The notes beneath the pieces are model-generated. The model was not told where the DNA came from. It saw nothing but the letters and a program-made list of their open reading frames with translations, and did not search any database. A stretch of DNA of 64,000 nt from Undaria pinnatifida (Eukaryota > Sar > Phaeophyceae > Laminariales > Alariaceae): the NCBI GenBank assembly GCA_012845835.1, contig JABAKD010000029.1, positions 1,680,970 to 1,744,969 of the forward strand, written 5' to 3'. Numbering within the stretch: position 1 is the stretch's first letter; each line of letters starts with the position of its first letter. Shown in pieces: positions 43,065-55,917 of this stretch. Position numbers and translations under genes: made by a program.

Positions 43065-43510
43065 ACAGTGGGGTACTCGATTTAAGAGCACCTGAGATGA
43101 GATAATTCGATCCTGTTTCAAACTCGTGAAGTATTCCTAGTCTAATTCCAATTGTTTTTTCCCCACATCGGGAGTGCAGCGCTAAAAGTTTTCGGTGGGG
43201 TACTCGATGTAAGAGCACCCGAGGTAAGAGGATTCGACCCTTTTCCAAGTCATAAATATTCCTAGTCTAATTCCTAGTGTTTTGTCTCCATATCGGGAGT
43301 GCAGCGCTCGCAGGGGTGAGATCGATCAAATCGGCATGTCTCCATACTAAGAGCTGTATATTGGCCACAACAGATAAGAGCGTTGTGCAGTTAAGAGGGC
43401 CTGTTTCGGCTTGTCTCAGGGCGTTTCTTAACCCCTTTCCAACTCCTAAGGTTATCCTAGTCTAACTCCAAGTGGTTTGTCCCCATATCGGGAGTGCGGT
43501 GCTAAAAGGG
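43065..43510. repeat. Cluster of family-2 small elements
   Basis: Three copies of TCCTAGTCTAATTCCA...GGGAGTGCAGCGCTAAAAG in the same orientation within 450 bp, separated by GGTACTCGAT-TAAGAGCACC words. This looks like local duplication rather than three insertions. Confidence 0.6.
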
Positions 43511-43906
43511 AACCCGCTGTTGTAGTTGAAAAGCGTATCGCTTGCTGCAACGTTTTATCATCCATAGATTCTTACTGTCCGACAATAAGTTTTAAGTTCG
43601 ATATGAACAATGCTTGAATTACGGGCGAAACCGCGAGATTGTAGGGAGGGGATGATAAACAAACATCCCCAGTCCAACCAATGGATGTTTCAGCCCTTTG
43701 ATCTCTCTGGCATGGCGATATGATTATGAACGATTCTTTAGGTTTGTGATAAGAGTACCGCATGGCCTCAGTTCGGTACCGAGCTTGCAACTATTGTTTT
43801 TCCTATCGAGCCTACCTTAAGCGTCGGGCTGGTACATAGGTAGTAAGTAGCCAGCAGAGCCATCATCAATCACCATTTCAGTGCAGATATGTAGGTTTAC
43901 GGCACT

Positions 43907-44098
43907 GTTGACTTTTGACGGACAGCCGTCAAAGACCGCTTTATACTAAAACCAGTATATTACGCCTAACGAGGCCTTGACGGGACGAAGCGCTCTTCGT
44001 GACTTTTGACGGACAGCCGTCAAAGACCGCTTCAATTCATACTAAAACCAGTATATTACGTCTAACGAGGCCTTGACGGGACAAAACTAGACCGTCAA
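43907..44098 (+). mobile_element. TTGACGG inverted-repeat element, doubled
   Basis: Two 85-95-bp units of CTTTTGACGGACAGCCGTCA, ACTAAAACCAGTATATTACG, GAGGCCTTGACGGGAC, ending CTAGACCGTCAATGGACATC. A single unit with clear inverted ends (TTGACGGCACTTTTGCCC and its counterpart) is at 59427-59540. Confidence 0.65.
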
Positions 44099-44115
44099 TG
44101 GACATCTTTGTTCCA

Positions 44116-44600
44116 GTGGGGGGCTCTCCCGATAGTACCGGTATGTGCCAGCCGAATATAACGGCACTATTCAGGGCACCGGCACTATATGGGGTCACTA
44201 CAGAGAGTTCCAGCCTTGGCAAGCGATTTAACCGGCACCATAGAGGGCAGTGGCACTATTCAACCGGCACTATTGGGGACTCCCCACTGTAATGGCGAGG
44301 AGGCTCCCGATGGTGCCGGTATGTACCAGCCGAGTATACCGGCACTATTCAGGGCACCGGCAGCACTGGGTATGGGGTTACTATAGAAACTTCTAGTGGT
44401 GCCAAGCGATTTAACCGGCACTATAGAGGGAAGTGACACTATTCAACCGGCATTATTGGGGACTCCCCTCCGCCGAATATACCGGCACTATTCAGGGCAC
44501 CAGCACTATATAGTGTTACTACAGAGAGTTCCAATTCGTGCCAAGCGATTTCGCCGGCACTATAGAGGGAAGCGACACTCTTCAACCGGCACCATTGGGG
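44116..44600 (+). repeat. Array of three short inverted-repeat units
   Basis: Units 44116-44285, 44299-44468 and about 44469-44600. The first begins GGGGGCTCTCCCGATAGTAC and ends CACTATTGGGGACTCCCC, which are inverted. CCGGCACTATTCAGGGCACC recurs inside each. Third unit shortened. Sub-terminal words resemble those of the pogo-like element at 40473. Confidence 0.7.
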
Positions 44601-44739
44601 ACTCCACACCGCCGAATATATGACGGGGAGATTGTGTGATAACAACGATAATAAGCATGCACGGACGCTGAGTCTCGATGGTTGGATGAACAGTTTCATG
44701 TGAAAATCACACGCACACACCAAGCTACAGGCAAAACGG

Positions 44740-45215
44740 CACGACCCATGGGAGAGGAGGCGGAAGGGGGCGGGTGACTCCGAGACGAAGAGGCGTGGCC
44801 TGTCTGGGGGGGGCGCTCTCTGTCTCTCTTGTCGTATCATAGCTCCTAGGGCTTGGCCCAGCAAGGAATGGAGCTCGGTGCGCGGCTAATGGTGAAATAA
44901 CCTCTCCCGCTTTTCGGTGATTAACCTTCTTCCACTTCGTGACCGCGAGAAAGCTTTGAATGGATGCGTGAAACCCTAGCACGGCTACTGTGGGCGAGAA
45001 GTCACGAGAGAGCGGGGACTCTGAGTCAAGAAAATAAACATGACCCGCCCGTCTCCTGAGGGGGCTGTCTTAGCTCTTAGGAAGACATGGAGCTCGGTGC
45101 GTGGCAAGTGGCGAGGAGCTCGCACGCTCGGTTTTGCGACGATTAACTTTCTTCTGCTTGTTGACTGGGAGAAGGGTTTTGAATGGATGACGTGACGGCG
45201 AGAAAGCTTTGAATG
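44740..45215 (+). repeat. Two-unit diverged tandem duplication (~240 bp)
   Basis: Both units hold GGAGCTCGGTGCG-GGC, AACCTTCTTCCACTTCGTGAC or its variant, and CTTTGAATGGATG. A third partial unit follows at 45190-45235. No coding sense shared. Confidence 0.6.
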
Positions 45216-46599
45216 AAGGCGAGAGGTCAGTTCAGTCGCGGGCTCGTCGGGCAAGATATTTGATAGATTGCAGGGTGCTCTTCTTTTCTACTGCGGCAGC
45301 TACCCTGCTTGCTACTGCAGATGCTGCTGCTGTGGTGTGTGAACCTTCGCGCCCCTGTGTACGCATCTGTACGCCAATGTTTTAGTTTTTGTCTCGCTAG
45401 TTTTTTTCTTCCCCTTCTTTTTTTTTTCTTTTTTTTTTTTCCAAAGCTCAACCCACGCGGTTGAACCCTGAAACCAAAACCCGCGGGTTGCCTCGGTGAC
45501 CAACCGCCCACCGCTCCCTTCGCTGCTCTGTTTTTGCACGAGCGTCGTCGTCACCTACACCTCACTGCGCGACTGGCCCTGTCATAAGATGGGGCACTCC
45601 CCCCACGATAAGCTCCTCGCGTAAAGAAAGAGCACGACAATATCGGCCCTCTCGTAAGAAGCCTGCGTGGCTTACGAATTTGCGGGAGGGGAACAGAAAT
45701 TCGACAGTGTTGTGCTGGAGTTATTAATAGTGTACCTGTAGGAGACGTCCTTTCTCGAATGTAAATGTAGCTACCATTTGTTGTTGTTTTTGATAATATT
45801 TTGTTGGTGTTCAGTGCTCACCCGCTGGCACAATCCATGGGAGGAGTGGTTTATCTTCAAAGAACAATACATGGTTTGTAAAAAACGAGCGGCCGGTGTA
45901 TCTATCCCGCAGCTTGCAGACATGCGTATCATTCACGTATTTATGTAAAAACGCGCAGCCTGTGTATCGCGCAGCTTGCGAAGGTGAGTATCTCGCGTCT
46001 GTAAAATCGAGCGGCCGCTGTATCACGCAGGCTTGGAAAGATGGGCATCGACCCTTTACACCCATTTCCAACTCCTAAAACTATCATAGTCTAACTATCA
46101 TAGTCTAGCCCAAGTGTTTTGTTCCGGTGTTGGGACTGCGGTGCCAAAAACGTCAAGTTTATCGAACTCACTCACAGCTGACGTCTTCTTTACAATGTGT
46201 TCATGAAATATGTAGCCTGAAACCGATGCCTCGTTTTTCTTGTCAAGAGGATCGGTACTGCTGTAGCCCACAGATGATCGTGATCGCGAGCCTTTTGCGG
46301 GGGGTGGTGATCACCCGCCATGCGCAACACAGCAGCGCTAACGCCAGTTTTGCGCCCAACAGCACGTCTTCTCCCTAGTGCTGTGAGTGGGTTGTGCTGG
46401 CTTTGCGGCTATTAGATGAGTAGCTCGGGTAGGACGCGTGCTACCGATAGAGGTAGTAATATGGTGGCGCTTTTTGGGAAACATAGTTTCTGAGTGATTG
46501 ACAGGGCTCCTTCACCCATTATCATCGGAATGTCGTCCTTGTTTTTGGTTATACCAGCATACCAGATATAGAACTAAGTGCCAATTCGATGCGGCTGGC

Positions 46600-46740
46600 C
46601 GGTAAGGCTTCCGTGCCTGCTGGCGGGCCTTTCATATGTTTTTGTTGCCTGCTGGCGGGTCTTTGATATTTCCCCTCTGGTCCATAAGACTTCCGTCCCT
46701 GCTGGTGGGCTTTTCGTAAATATTCTACGTCCCACAGCGT
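46600..46740 (+). repeat. Short minisatellite (GCCTGCTGGCGGGC)
   Basis: Three to four units of 36-47 bp with TTCCGTGCCTGCTGGCGGG. Confidence 0.6.
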
Positions 46741-48980
46741 CACAGCTGCCGTTTGGTTGCCGGTTCTGTCGCAGATGTCCTTCTGTACAACAGCTAGATG
46801 ACGTTTTTTAGACAGGTGGGCAAGGCGCATCTTCCTTTGTTTTCCAAGTATGCGGCACAGGTCTCAGACCTATCTACCTTCACCTTTTGCATGCCATATG
46901 ACAACTCACAACTCTGGCTCGAACCTCTGCGGCAGCCTGCAGATAGAGCAGGGCGCAGCGTGCAGCAAAAGGCACTACGATAGTACTCCCGCCCCCTTCC
47001 TTGTGTGGCGCTCCTTGAAGGCCCCTGCGCAGAACTCTTCCTCAGCTGTCTCTGCTTTGTGCTGTGTCTGTTACAGCTCTTATGCGTTGTCGCTGTTTTT
47101 GCACACGATTCACATGAGTTTTGTGTATGTACGAATGAGGAAGCAAGCTTCCATCTCTCGTGTCGTTCTGGGAGTTGGACGGCTTGATTTTTGGGATATC
47201 CCTGCTACATGGTCGTTCCGTGGAGGAGTGTCTATGCGTGGGGAGCATGGGAGGGAGGGAAGTGGCTGTGATGATGATCCTAGCGCTTTGGCTGGGCACC
47301 TCAAGGGACTGCGCTCAAGTGCTGTGACTGCGGAGGTCACCGTTGCTGCAGCAACGTGTCGCGCAAACTCGCATCGTTTGTCTGGGATCGCCCAACACAG
47401 CTGCAGCTTCGAGTATCTACTTACACCAAGACAGCGGGCAATTCTAACATATATAAAAAATGTACCCGTGAATTATTGCGCATGGCCGGCCACCTATCGG
47501 TCAGCATATTTTTCCAAGATGTGTAAATACTTGAATTCCAAAAAAAAAAATGGCGAACGCCACCCAAAGGAACTTGAACATTTTGACCAAATTAACGACG
47601 GACATCGCCGTGTTAGTTGTAGGGCCTACCTACACGCTACGAGTACACTACAGTACTTAGCATTATTTTATTTAGTTTTAGAATCTCTCACACATCAGAA
47701 CCGCGCAGAATAATGCTGCTTGCTGCTGTAGACTGCTGTGAGTTATTTTTTTGCTCAATTTTTCCAGAAAAATTCGTGTACATGATGTGCTCTGGGGTAG
47801 ATTGTTTTTTTGCTGGTTACACGCAAGGTTAGACAGCATGTAGTGGTACGCGTGGACTGCTAGCTGTTTCACAGAAGGACCTCTGTGACAGAACCAGCAT
47901 CGACATGATTTATCTGGGCCGCCCCTACACAGCCGTGCCTTCATTTCGGATACACCTGGATTAATTAAATTGCAGTGTAGCTGCATGCTCTACCGTTTGG
48001 ATGCGGGCGAACGCGCGGGGGTGCAAAACGCAAAGCCATCAGCCTCTTTCGTCACCCTTGCGCCGAAGGGGGAACCTTGTATATGCTTCGAAGTATATTT
48101 TATAAAATTGTTCTATAGTAACAACGCCAGCTGTGAGTATCGACCAGTTTAGGGTCGATACTCATCTTTGCAAGCGGCGTACTACGTCGGTCGTCCGTTT
48201 TCAGTTAAGTTTTACTATTGTGTATACCTATGGCCTACGGAAGGTGATGGATTTTTTCATCGGGTTGTCCTTTCGGTTTTCTAAAAAAAACAACACACAG
48301 CGCGTTTGGGTGAGGTGTGGAGTAGTTTTATCGAGCCACTACGTACCCTCAGAGGGAAACAACAATGTTTCACCTCTGCCGTATGCTAGTAGTGGTACCA
48401 GGTGTGCTATTACTACTATTAGTGTACTATTAGTAGCATGTGTCGGTGGCGGAATGGAAGCTACCAGGTAACTGCTCCGCGGAGATGCATTGTTATCGGG
48501 ATGAAATGACACAAAAAAGGAAAGCCTCGCCACCTTTTCAGGGTAGCTCTCCTACGCTACGAAAGTGTTCGCTTGAGGCTCTTGTGTACCCGGTAAGATC
48601 AGACAACAAGATAGACTTGAGTCAAGCGCAAAAAAATCAAACAAAGTCGGCTTTTTTTGCCCTCTTTGTTGTTTGATAATTCATCCTGCTAACAGCAGTG
48701 GATCTCCGTGATAACAGACTCCCTGGTAGTCTGCTGTTGATAAACAGTAGCGGCCAGTGATCACAGAGAGAGCTCGTCTCCCAAGGCGGGGGGCGTCGGC
48801 GCGGACACTGGTTGGGCTGGGCTCCTGATGGATGGCAATACCGGTTTTATCTGGAAACTCACACACTTCCACACCACCGCTCGACCCACACAAACGCGCC
48901 AACCAAGTATATACAAAAGATGCAGAATTCCCAACCTTATCGTACGCAAACAACTGGAATAACTAACCAACTAGTATTTT
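46741..48980. other. No gene confirmed
   Basis: A 288-codon frame at 46850-47713 is the longest here, but it has no recognisable domain, mixes Cys/Ser/Leu-rich and Lys-rich parts, and ends in AT-rich DNA. A reverse piece of the GAGCGGCCGG-type repeat is at 48120-48230. Otherwise no structure is seen. Confidence 0.3.
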
Positions 48981-48984
48981 AGTC

Positions 48985-49612
48985 GGCGACTTACTGTTAG
49001 TATACAGTATAGGACACCGGTTAAAAAAATCTTGTTTATGGCCAAGCGGGACTTCCTATAAGTATAGTATGCGACACCAGTTAAGAACCTCTTATTTCTG
49101 GCCAGGCTGGACTTACTATTTGATTGCAGCATGCGACACTATTTAAGAATCTCTTATTTCTGGCCAGGCTGGACTTACTATTTGATTGCAGCATGCGGCA
49201 CTATTTAAGAATCTCTTATTTCTGACCAGGCTGGACTTGCTATTACTCCACAGTATGCGACACCAGTTAAGAATCTCTTGTTTCTGGCCAGGCTGGACTT
49301 ACTAATAGATTACAGCGTGCAACCCCATTTATCTGTTTTTTCTGGCCAGGCTGGACTTACTAGTAGTATACAGCAGTATGCGGCACCAGTTGAGAGCATC
49401 TTATTTCTGGCCACGCTGGACTTACTATTAGTATACAGTATGCGACACCAGTTAAGAATCTCTTGTTTCTGGCCACGCTGGACTTACTAATAGTATACAG
49501 TATGCGACACCATTGAAGTTTTCCTTTTTTGCTGGCCGCGCTGGACTTGCTATTAGATTACAGTATGCGACACCAGTTAACAATCTCTTGTTTCTGGCCA
49601 GGCTGGAATTCA
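48985..49612 (+). repeat. 62-bp tandem repeat, 11 units
   Basis: The word GCTGGACTTACTA recurs at 48988, 49050, 49110, 49172, 49234, 49296, 49354, 49419, 49481, 49544 and 49606 (steps 58-65, mostly 62). Each unit has TATGCGACACCAGTTAAGAA and TCTTGTTTCTGGCCAGGC. Non-coding. Confidence 0.95.
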
Positions 49613-49851
49613 TTCGCATGTAAGGCAGGGTGTGTCGTACACTATTTTCAGTACAACATAGGCCATGTTCTTATTTTCAATCTAAAACTCGAGCCAGAAG
49701 TCCTTAGCTGCCAAATTATTAATTAAGTTCTGTCGCGTACTGTGTATGCGCGCTAAAAATGAAGGCACGTACCGCGGGGGAGAAGAGATGGCACCTGTGA
49801 CCACGGCACGGCTTGTCCAGAAGATAGACTGAGGGTAAAAACGTCTGACGA

Positions 49852-50293
49852 GTTAGCCCATTTTCAACTTCAAAACTGTTCCTAGTCTAATTCCAAGTGT
49901 TTTGTTCCCGTGTCGGGAGTGCAGTGCTAAAAGGGTTATAACCCCTTTACAGCCCTAAAGCCCCTCCCTATACTAATTCCAAGTAATTTTTCCGGTTTCC
50001 AGATGCAAAGGCGTTCAGCTGGGAATTAAAAATTGGTGACAAAATAATGAGAAATGCATATACAGCAGTGGGGTACTCGGTGTAAGAACCCCTCGGAAAA
50101 AGACATGTGTCACCACTCTTGTCTGCATCTCGCTCTTTTCTTAGATTGGGCACCATGTAGGTTTTAGTATATGACTCGCAAGACGTGACAAGCCAATTTT
50201 ACCGCCTTTACAAGCGGAAACCCTTTTTTGGGGACAATTTTCTTGGAATTAGTACGTCGTGTGGGGAGGGTTTTGGGGGCTCTAATGTGGTTA
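49852..50293. repeat. Adjoining family-2 and family-3 small elements
   Basis: A family-2 copy (49852-49938) abuts a reverse family-3 copy (49938-50020), and a forward family-3 copy follows at 50200-50293. Their ends are similar (AAAGGG-GTTA), which may guide such abutting insertions. Confidence 0.6.
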
Positions 50294-50309
50294 GGTCCGT
50301 TTTACACAG

Positions 50310-50512
50310 AGCTTTTCACGGGTCGTGACCCGGCTCGCAGGTCGGGCCAAGAGGTGGTTAAAACCTCACGGGTCGAGCCGAGTTGGGTCAGGGGGTGTCG
50401 GCAATCTCACGGGTCGGATCGCGTCGGGCCAGGAGGTTTTCGAATCTCAACCGGTCGGGGTCGGGTCTCCCTGATCCGATCCGTTTCTCAAAAGTGATAT
50501 GACCCGTGAAAA
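50310..50512. mobile_element. GACCCGTGA fold-back element
   Basis: Left end GAGCTTTTCACGGGTCGTGA; right end TGATATGACCCGTGAAAAAA. CACGGGTCG words in the left half face GATCCG words at the right. Confidence 0.7.
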
Positions 50513-50634
50513 AAAAAAAATGTTTTTGTCTTATTGTGGGCGCTCTTAGACCGGGTACCCCGCTGTGATGGCACCTGCGTGAAGGCGCCAAGCGCTTGCC
50601 ACCCTATCCTCTCACCTCAAGGACCCTGATGAAG

Positions 50635-50815
50635 GTGTTGTTGTTGTTGTTGTTATCCTCACGTTAGCTCGCACAATCAAGTCGGTGGTCACAGGACAGG
50701 CTCCAGTCACTCTGGGGTGGAGGAATACCCCAGGGCAAAATGCTTGTAGAACAAACCAAAAGTGGTATACGTACACCACGTGTATCGTATAGCTGAAGCA
50801 AGCAAGGTAAATATT
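50635..50815 (+). repeat. Dispersed ~160-bp repeat, copy 3
   Basis: After a GTT run: GCTCGCACAATCAAGTCGGT, CAGGCTCCAGTCACTCTGG, AATACCCCAGGG, GTATCGTATAGCTGA. Confidence 0.65.
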
Positions 50816-51544
50816 CATAGCTGGGTGGGATCAGGTCTGAGAGCGAGAGATGAGGGTGCCAAGCGGAAGCAGACATGAGGACGGGACTCATGTGGTTTTC
50901 TACCCATTTAGCGCTGCACCCGCGTTGTTTTGCTACTACTTGGATTGAGAGTGGAATTAAGTGTCGCAGCGCTACAAGGGTGACCATTTACATTTTTGCT
51001 TATATTTAGAAAAAGCGGCATGTAGTTACTAGCATATTTTGTGTGAAAATGTACAAACCGTTTTCTTGTTTGGTCCTCGGCGAATAAGAGCTACCCTCTC
51101 CGACCCGCCGATCGCTCTTGCAACTGCTGTGGAGGCTACGGTTACCGAGAGGTCGTTTTACGATAAACATATACTAGTCTGGGCCAAGATGTAAGCCACG
51201 TTTACAATTGCTTATTGTTAGCAAAAGTTGCCTATAATTATACCTATAATCCTACCAGGCCGACAGCAGTGAACACAATATGAAAAACAATCAATACGCG
51301 CTCGATATGGAATTGAGGCCATGCCACAAAAACTGCGGCCGTAAACCTGAGATTCCTTGATGATGGTACAGTACCCCTATACCTGGTACAGCATATAGAT
51401 GGAATGGTTGAAGCATTCACTGGTTGAATCGGACATGTTCGTTTATCATCCCCTCCCTAAGATCTCGGGCTTTCGCACATTTTTTCAAGCATTATTCATT
51501 GCGAGCTTATGTTCATTTGTCGGACTGGTATGGTATGTTACATA

Positions 51545-51555
51545 TTATTATTATT

Positions 51556-51591
<36 letters not shown>

Positions 51592-51606
51592 ATTATTATT
51601 ATTATT
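51545..51606 (+). repeat. (ATT)/(GTT) microsatellite
   Basis: About 60 bp, adjoining the left end of the retroelement fossil. Confidence 0.95.
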
Positions 51607-54600
51607 GTGGATACCATGTCCCCGAACCAACACGCCTAGGGAAAATGTCGAAACCCTTTCAACCTTCCAGATATTGTTTCTGGAAGGATCGCTTGGGGAA
51701 CGCGGGAGATTGTCATGTCTAGAACACGCCACGGAACTTTCCCCTCCACGTTCCGCTGACGGATCCTCCGCGGCGGATACACCGCCTAGCGGATTCTCCG
51801 CAGCGGGACTTTGGAAGGCCCCGCTGGATTGTTCCTTTTACCCGAGAGCTGGGGGAGCACTGACAACTGCTCGCCCACCACTCTCGCACCTACTACTACT
51901 TCTTCTTGCACCTCTGGGAGTTCTTCCCAACCTGTCCTGTCTCTCCCTCTGTCAACGGCCTGCTGTATCAGCCCATGTTGTCACACACTCCGCCGTCGTA
52001 GTTCAACAGTGAGAACACTCTGCTCACGCAGAGAGAAGTGGATATCACGACCCACCGACAGTTTTGACTGCGAATCTTATTGGCGTCGACGGCAGTTGAA
52101 AAATCAACTTGTTCGTGTCGATTCCTAGTCTGTGGAGATGCCTGACCGTGAGTACCACGACCCTGCAGCTGGAGAAAAAAATCCGCCACGCAGATACTAC
52201 CTGAGACACTCATACTTGCCAGTTGTTGGAGCATGGAGTTATGTTGATCGGTAAGCTGATCGATCTCGCCGTTTTCCATGCGTTCCAGCTGGTGATTAAT
52301 GATGCGAGCTAGGCGCTGGCGAATGGCGACGATGGATGCGGTAGGAGTCGGTGAAGGGGGTTCTGGTAGACTCCCTTTGTGCTCTTCGACGCCTTGCGAG
52401 CGTGGCGGATTTTGTTCTCTAGCTGCAGGGTCGGGGTACTCACGGTCAGACATCTCCACAGACTAGGAATCGACACGAACAAGTTGATTTTTCAACTGCC
52501 GATCATCAGACGGCAGTTGAAAAATCAACTTGTTCGTGTCGATTCCTAGCCTGTGGAGATGTCTGACCGTGAGTACCCCGACCCTGCAGCTGGAGAAAAA
52601 AATCCGCCACGCTCGCAAGGCGTCGAAGAGCACAAAGGGAATCTACCAGAACCCCCTTCACCGACTCCTACCGCATCCATCGTCGCCATTCGCCAGCGCC
52701 TAGCTCGCATCATTAATCACCAGCTGGAACGCATGGAAAACGGCGAGATCGATCAGCTTACCGATCAACATAACTCCATGCTCCAACAACTGTTGCAGTC
52801 GCCGAGAAGGCAGCAGCGTCAGCAGGGCCGTCAGCAGCAAGGCAATCGTCAGCAGCCGCGCCAGCGGGGAACTCAGCGAGGCAACAACCAACGCAAACCC
52901 CGCCCCCTGTACCTACGATAGGTGCGACAAACCCGTAGGGCACTGGGAGTCCACGTGCCTGCAGAAGGCACGCGACATGAGGTCACGCCACGTGGCACGC
53001 GACATGAGGTCACGCCACGTTTCAAAGCGTGACAGGTCGAATTCCCCCCGCGGCAACTCTCGCCGTTTCCGCCGCCACCACCGCGACGACGACGACGAGG
53101 ACGACGACGATGCTGAAGACGACCGCAGGAGCCAGGCGAGCAGCACCCGTGGCGATGACAACTGACGGAGCCCAATTGTTGCAGCGCTACCTGCAGTTGG
53201 GACCTACCTTGCTACCTGTCCGGTAAGCGAGGTTAGCGCGAAGAGGAAACTCATCGCAACAGTAGCAGTAGGTACTGAGTGTCCCGTACCGAAGGTCCTT
53301 GTCGATGGTAGAATCAGTCACGGAGTTGGCCGTGGTTTGTCTGTTAAGAGTGTCCTTGTCTCAGGTCGAAGTAGTCAGATATCCAGCTCACTCCGTCCGC
53401 GCAAGCGGGTGACGTTTGCCGATGATACCCCGGTGTCTGCGTGCGTGTCCGAATGTAGTCGTAGTACTCAGCGGCCACGCCACATGAGCCTGGGTGTCAT
53501 GGGTGATGTTCGCCCAGAAAATAATAATAAAAAGACAACTGCATGGCACAGCTCGATGCTGGCATGCAAACGCCATCCTTTTTCTTTGTTCTTTTCGTCT
53601 CGCAGAGTGCAGATTTCTGGCTCTGTAGAAGACTATGCAATACCCGCAATCACTGTGGATACTGCTACTGATGTGTCTGTAGTTTCTCATGCATGGTTGA
53701 AGTCACACCCAACCTTGCATTCTGTCGTTATCCAACCTGTCACGCCGACCGCCGTTGCCTTACGAGCAGCGAATGGTTCGCCGTTGAATGTCTTAGGGTT
53801 TGATGTTTTTTCACTCACCCTTGGTACGATTACGCACGATGTCGAAGCATTAGTTGTACCGTCTCTTGGTCCCGATTCAATACTCCTTGATAACAGTGTC
53901 ATGTCTATTTTTGGAGCTGTTCTTGATTGGGAAACCAAGTAATGTATTTTCCTTCTACTGGTGATTCTATACCAGAAGTTCATCGTACTAGCTACCCCGC
54001 CTTCCGCCCCGCTGATCCCTCCACTGTCTCTAGCGACTCTAATCTGCCCGTCGCTGCTGTCCATGATGCAGAAGGAGTTGATATCAGGTTGCGTAAACGT
54101 GTTGATCTTAAATCGAAACACGAGGCCCTTGTCGTAGCTTTTACTGATTGTCTCCCCGCGCACGATTCTACTGTTGTGGTAGAACCCCTAATCATGTCTG
54201 AGCTTGAGTTTTTGGAGGCTAGTGGCTCGTCAGTGTTCGAGAAAATTATTGTCGCTCGCACTCTTGCTACTTGGCATGCTGCTGATGGTTCAGTAGCCGT
54301 GCAAATTGCAAACCCGTCTCCTGATGGGGTTGCGCTACCTATTGATTTATGTCTCGGTCAGTTATTCACTGTGTCCGTAGTAACGCCTGATCAATTTCAC
54401 GTTAATGCCGTTGCGAAAACTCCTACATCAGTTGATGAAATCGCTCAAGCCAAATCCGAGATTGAAGGTCCCCTGCCCAAAGCTTTTACTAACACTAAGC
54501 TTACGTCCGACCAGAAAGTCTCTGTCCTATTAATAGATTTTGTAGCGAGCAGCGCGGTTTGGAACGTGGAGGGGAAAGCTCCGTGGCGTGTTTTAGACAT

Positions 54601-55085
54601 GACAATCTCTCGTGTTCCCCAAGCGATCCTTCCAGAAACAATGTCTGGAAGGTTGAAAGGGTTTCGACATTTTCCCTAGGCGTGTTGGTTCGGGGACATG
54701 GTATCCACATCACCCCCCAGTTTTAGTGGTGATAGAGCTCGAACACCCATCAGATGCCAACTGATGTGTACCACAATTGACTTTTGATGACAAGGACTCT
54801 CTTAACAGACAAACCACGGTCAACTCCGTGACTGCTTCTACCATCGACATGGACCTTCGGTACGGGACACTCAGTACCTACTGCTACTGTTGCGATGAGT
54901 TTCCTCTTCGCGCTAACCTTGCCTACCGGACAGGTAGCAAGGTGGGTCCCAACTGCAGGTAGCGCTGCAACAGCTGGGCTCCGTCGGTTGTCATCGCCAC
55001 GGGTGCTGCTCGCCTGGCTCCTGCGGTCGTCTTCAGCATCGTCGTCGTCCTCGTCGCCGTCGTCGCGGTGGTGGCGGAAACGGAA
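51607..55085 (+). mobile_element. Ty3/gypsy-like retroelement fossil, rearranged
   Basis: Ends are inverted copies of each other: 51607-51760 and about 54560-54715 share GGATACCATGTCCCCGAACC. A gag-like part (RQRLARIINHQLERMENGE, then a Gln/Arg-rich tail) is at 52553-52921. A retropepsin-like part (ITVDTATDVSVVSHAW) and the strand-rich region that follows protease in such pol proteins (PLIMSELEFLEASG, DLCLGQLFTV) lie at 53600-54540. Several internal parts occur a second time in inverted orientation. It is broken in a number of places and rearranged. The arms are still rather alike, so it is of middling age. Family by domain order only. Confidence 0.7.
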
Positions 55086-55282
<197 letters not shown>

Positions 55283-55674
55283 CCCCGTCAGCAATGTGCT
55301 CACGACCCAGGCTACGATAGGGGTTCACTTTTGGAGGCTTTTTTTTGCTGCGGCTCGGGGTCAATAGTATTGTGCGGCACGTGCTCTTGCTATTTTTTTA
55401 CTTTTATACGGCCTGCAACGAAACGAGTCTCACGGGTAGCGTAAACTCGCCCACGTCTGTAGACCCCGAGGTTGTGGAATTCGGCCACGTACAGCTTTCG
55501 GAATCAGTGATATAGCCGGCGATGGACACTACACAACAGACAGACATACAGCCTAATTAAATAGCGGAAGCCTGTGCACACTCCGCTATGAAAAGGATTT
55601 TTGCAAGGGATAAAAAATGCCTCGGTCGCTTTACTCCCTCGTATTTGCCTCATTATTTATTTATTTATTTATTT

Positions 55675-55895
55675 ATTTTTTTATCCTCCGGCGGATGGGG
55701 AAAAATAAAGCTTTAGCTCACCACACTTCCGCGTATTTTCATACGCGTCGTGTGTCGATTTAACTCAGTTGCTTTCGCAGCCCAACGCTAGCTGGCGCAC
55801 CCTTCGAGTCCCATTGTAGGTATAGCGTAAGCTGTCCCTATCATTGGTCCTCGTTACAACCCCGGCAGCGCAAGCTGCCGTTGTATATAATTTAT
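55675..55895 (-). repeat. Dispersed hairpin-ended repeat P, reverse full copy
   Basis: Begins TTTATCCTCCGGCGGATGGG after ATTT repeats and ends GGCAGCGCAAGCTGCCGTTG. Nearly the same as the copy at 17812 (TCGATTTAACTCAGTTGCTT). Confidence 0.75.
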
Positions 55896-55917
55896 TGTTT
55901 TCATATTCTTGTTGTTC

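Noticed and set aside
46850-47713. 287-residue open frame
   Set aside because: Long, but with no domain, no splice partners, low-complexity parts and drift into AT-rich sequence; probably chance in GC-balanced DNA.
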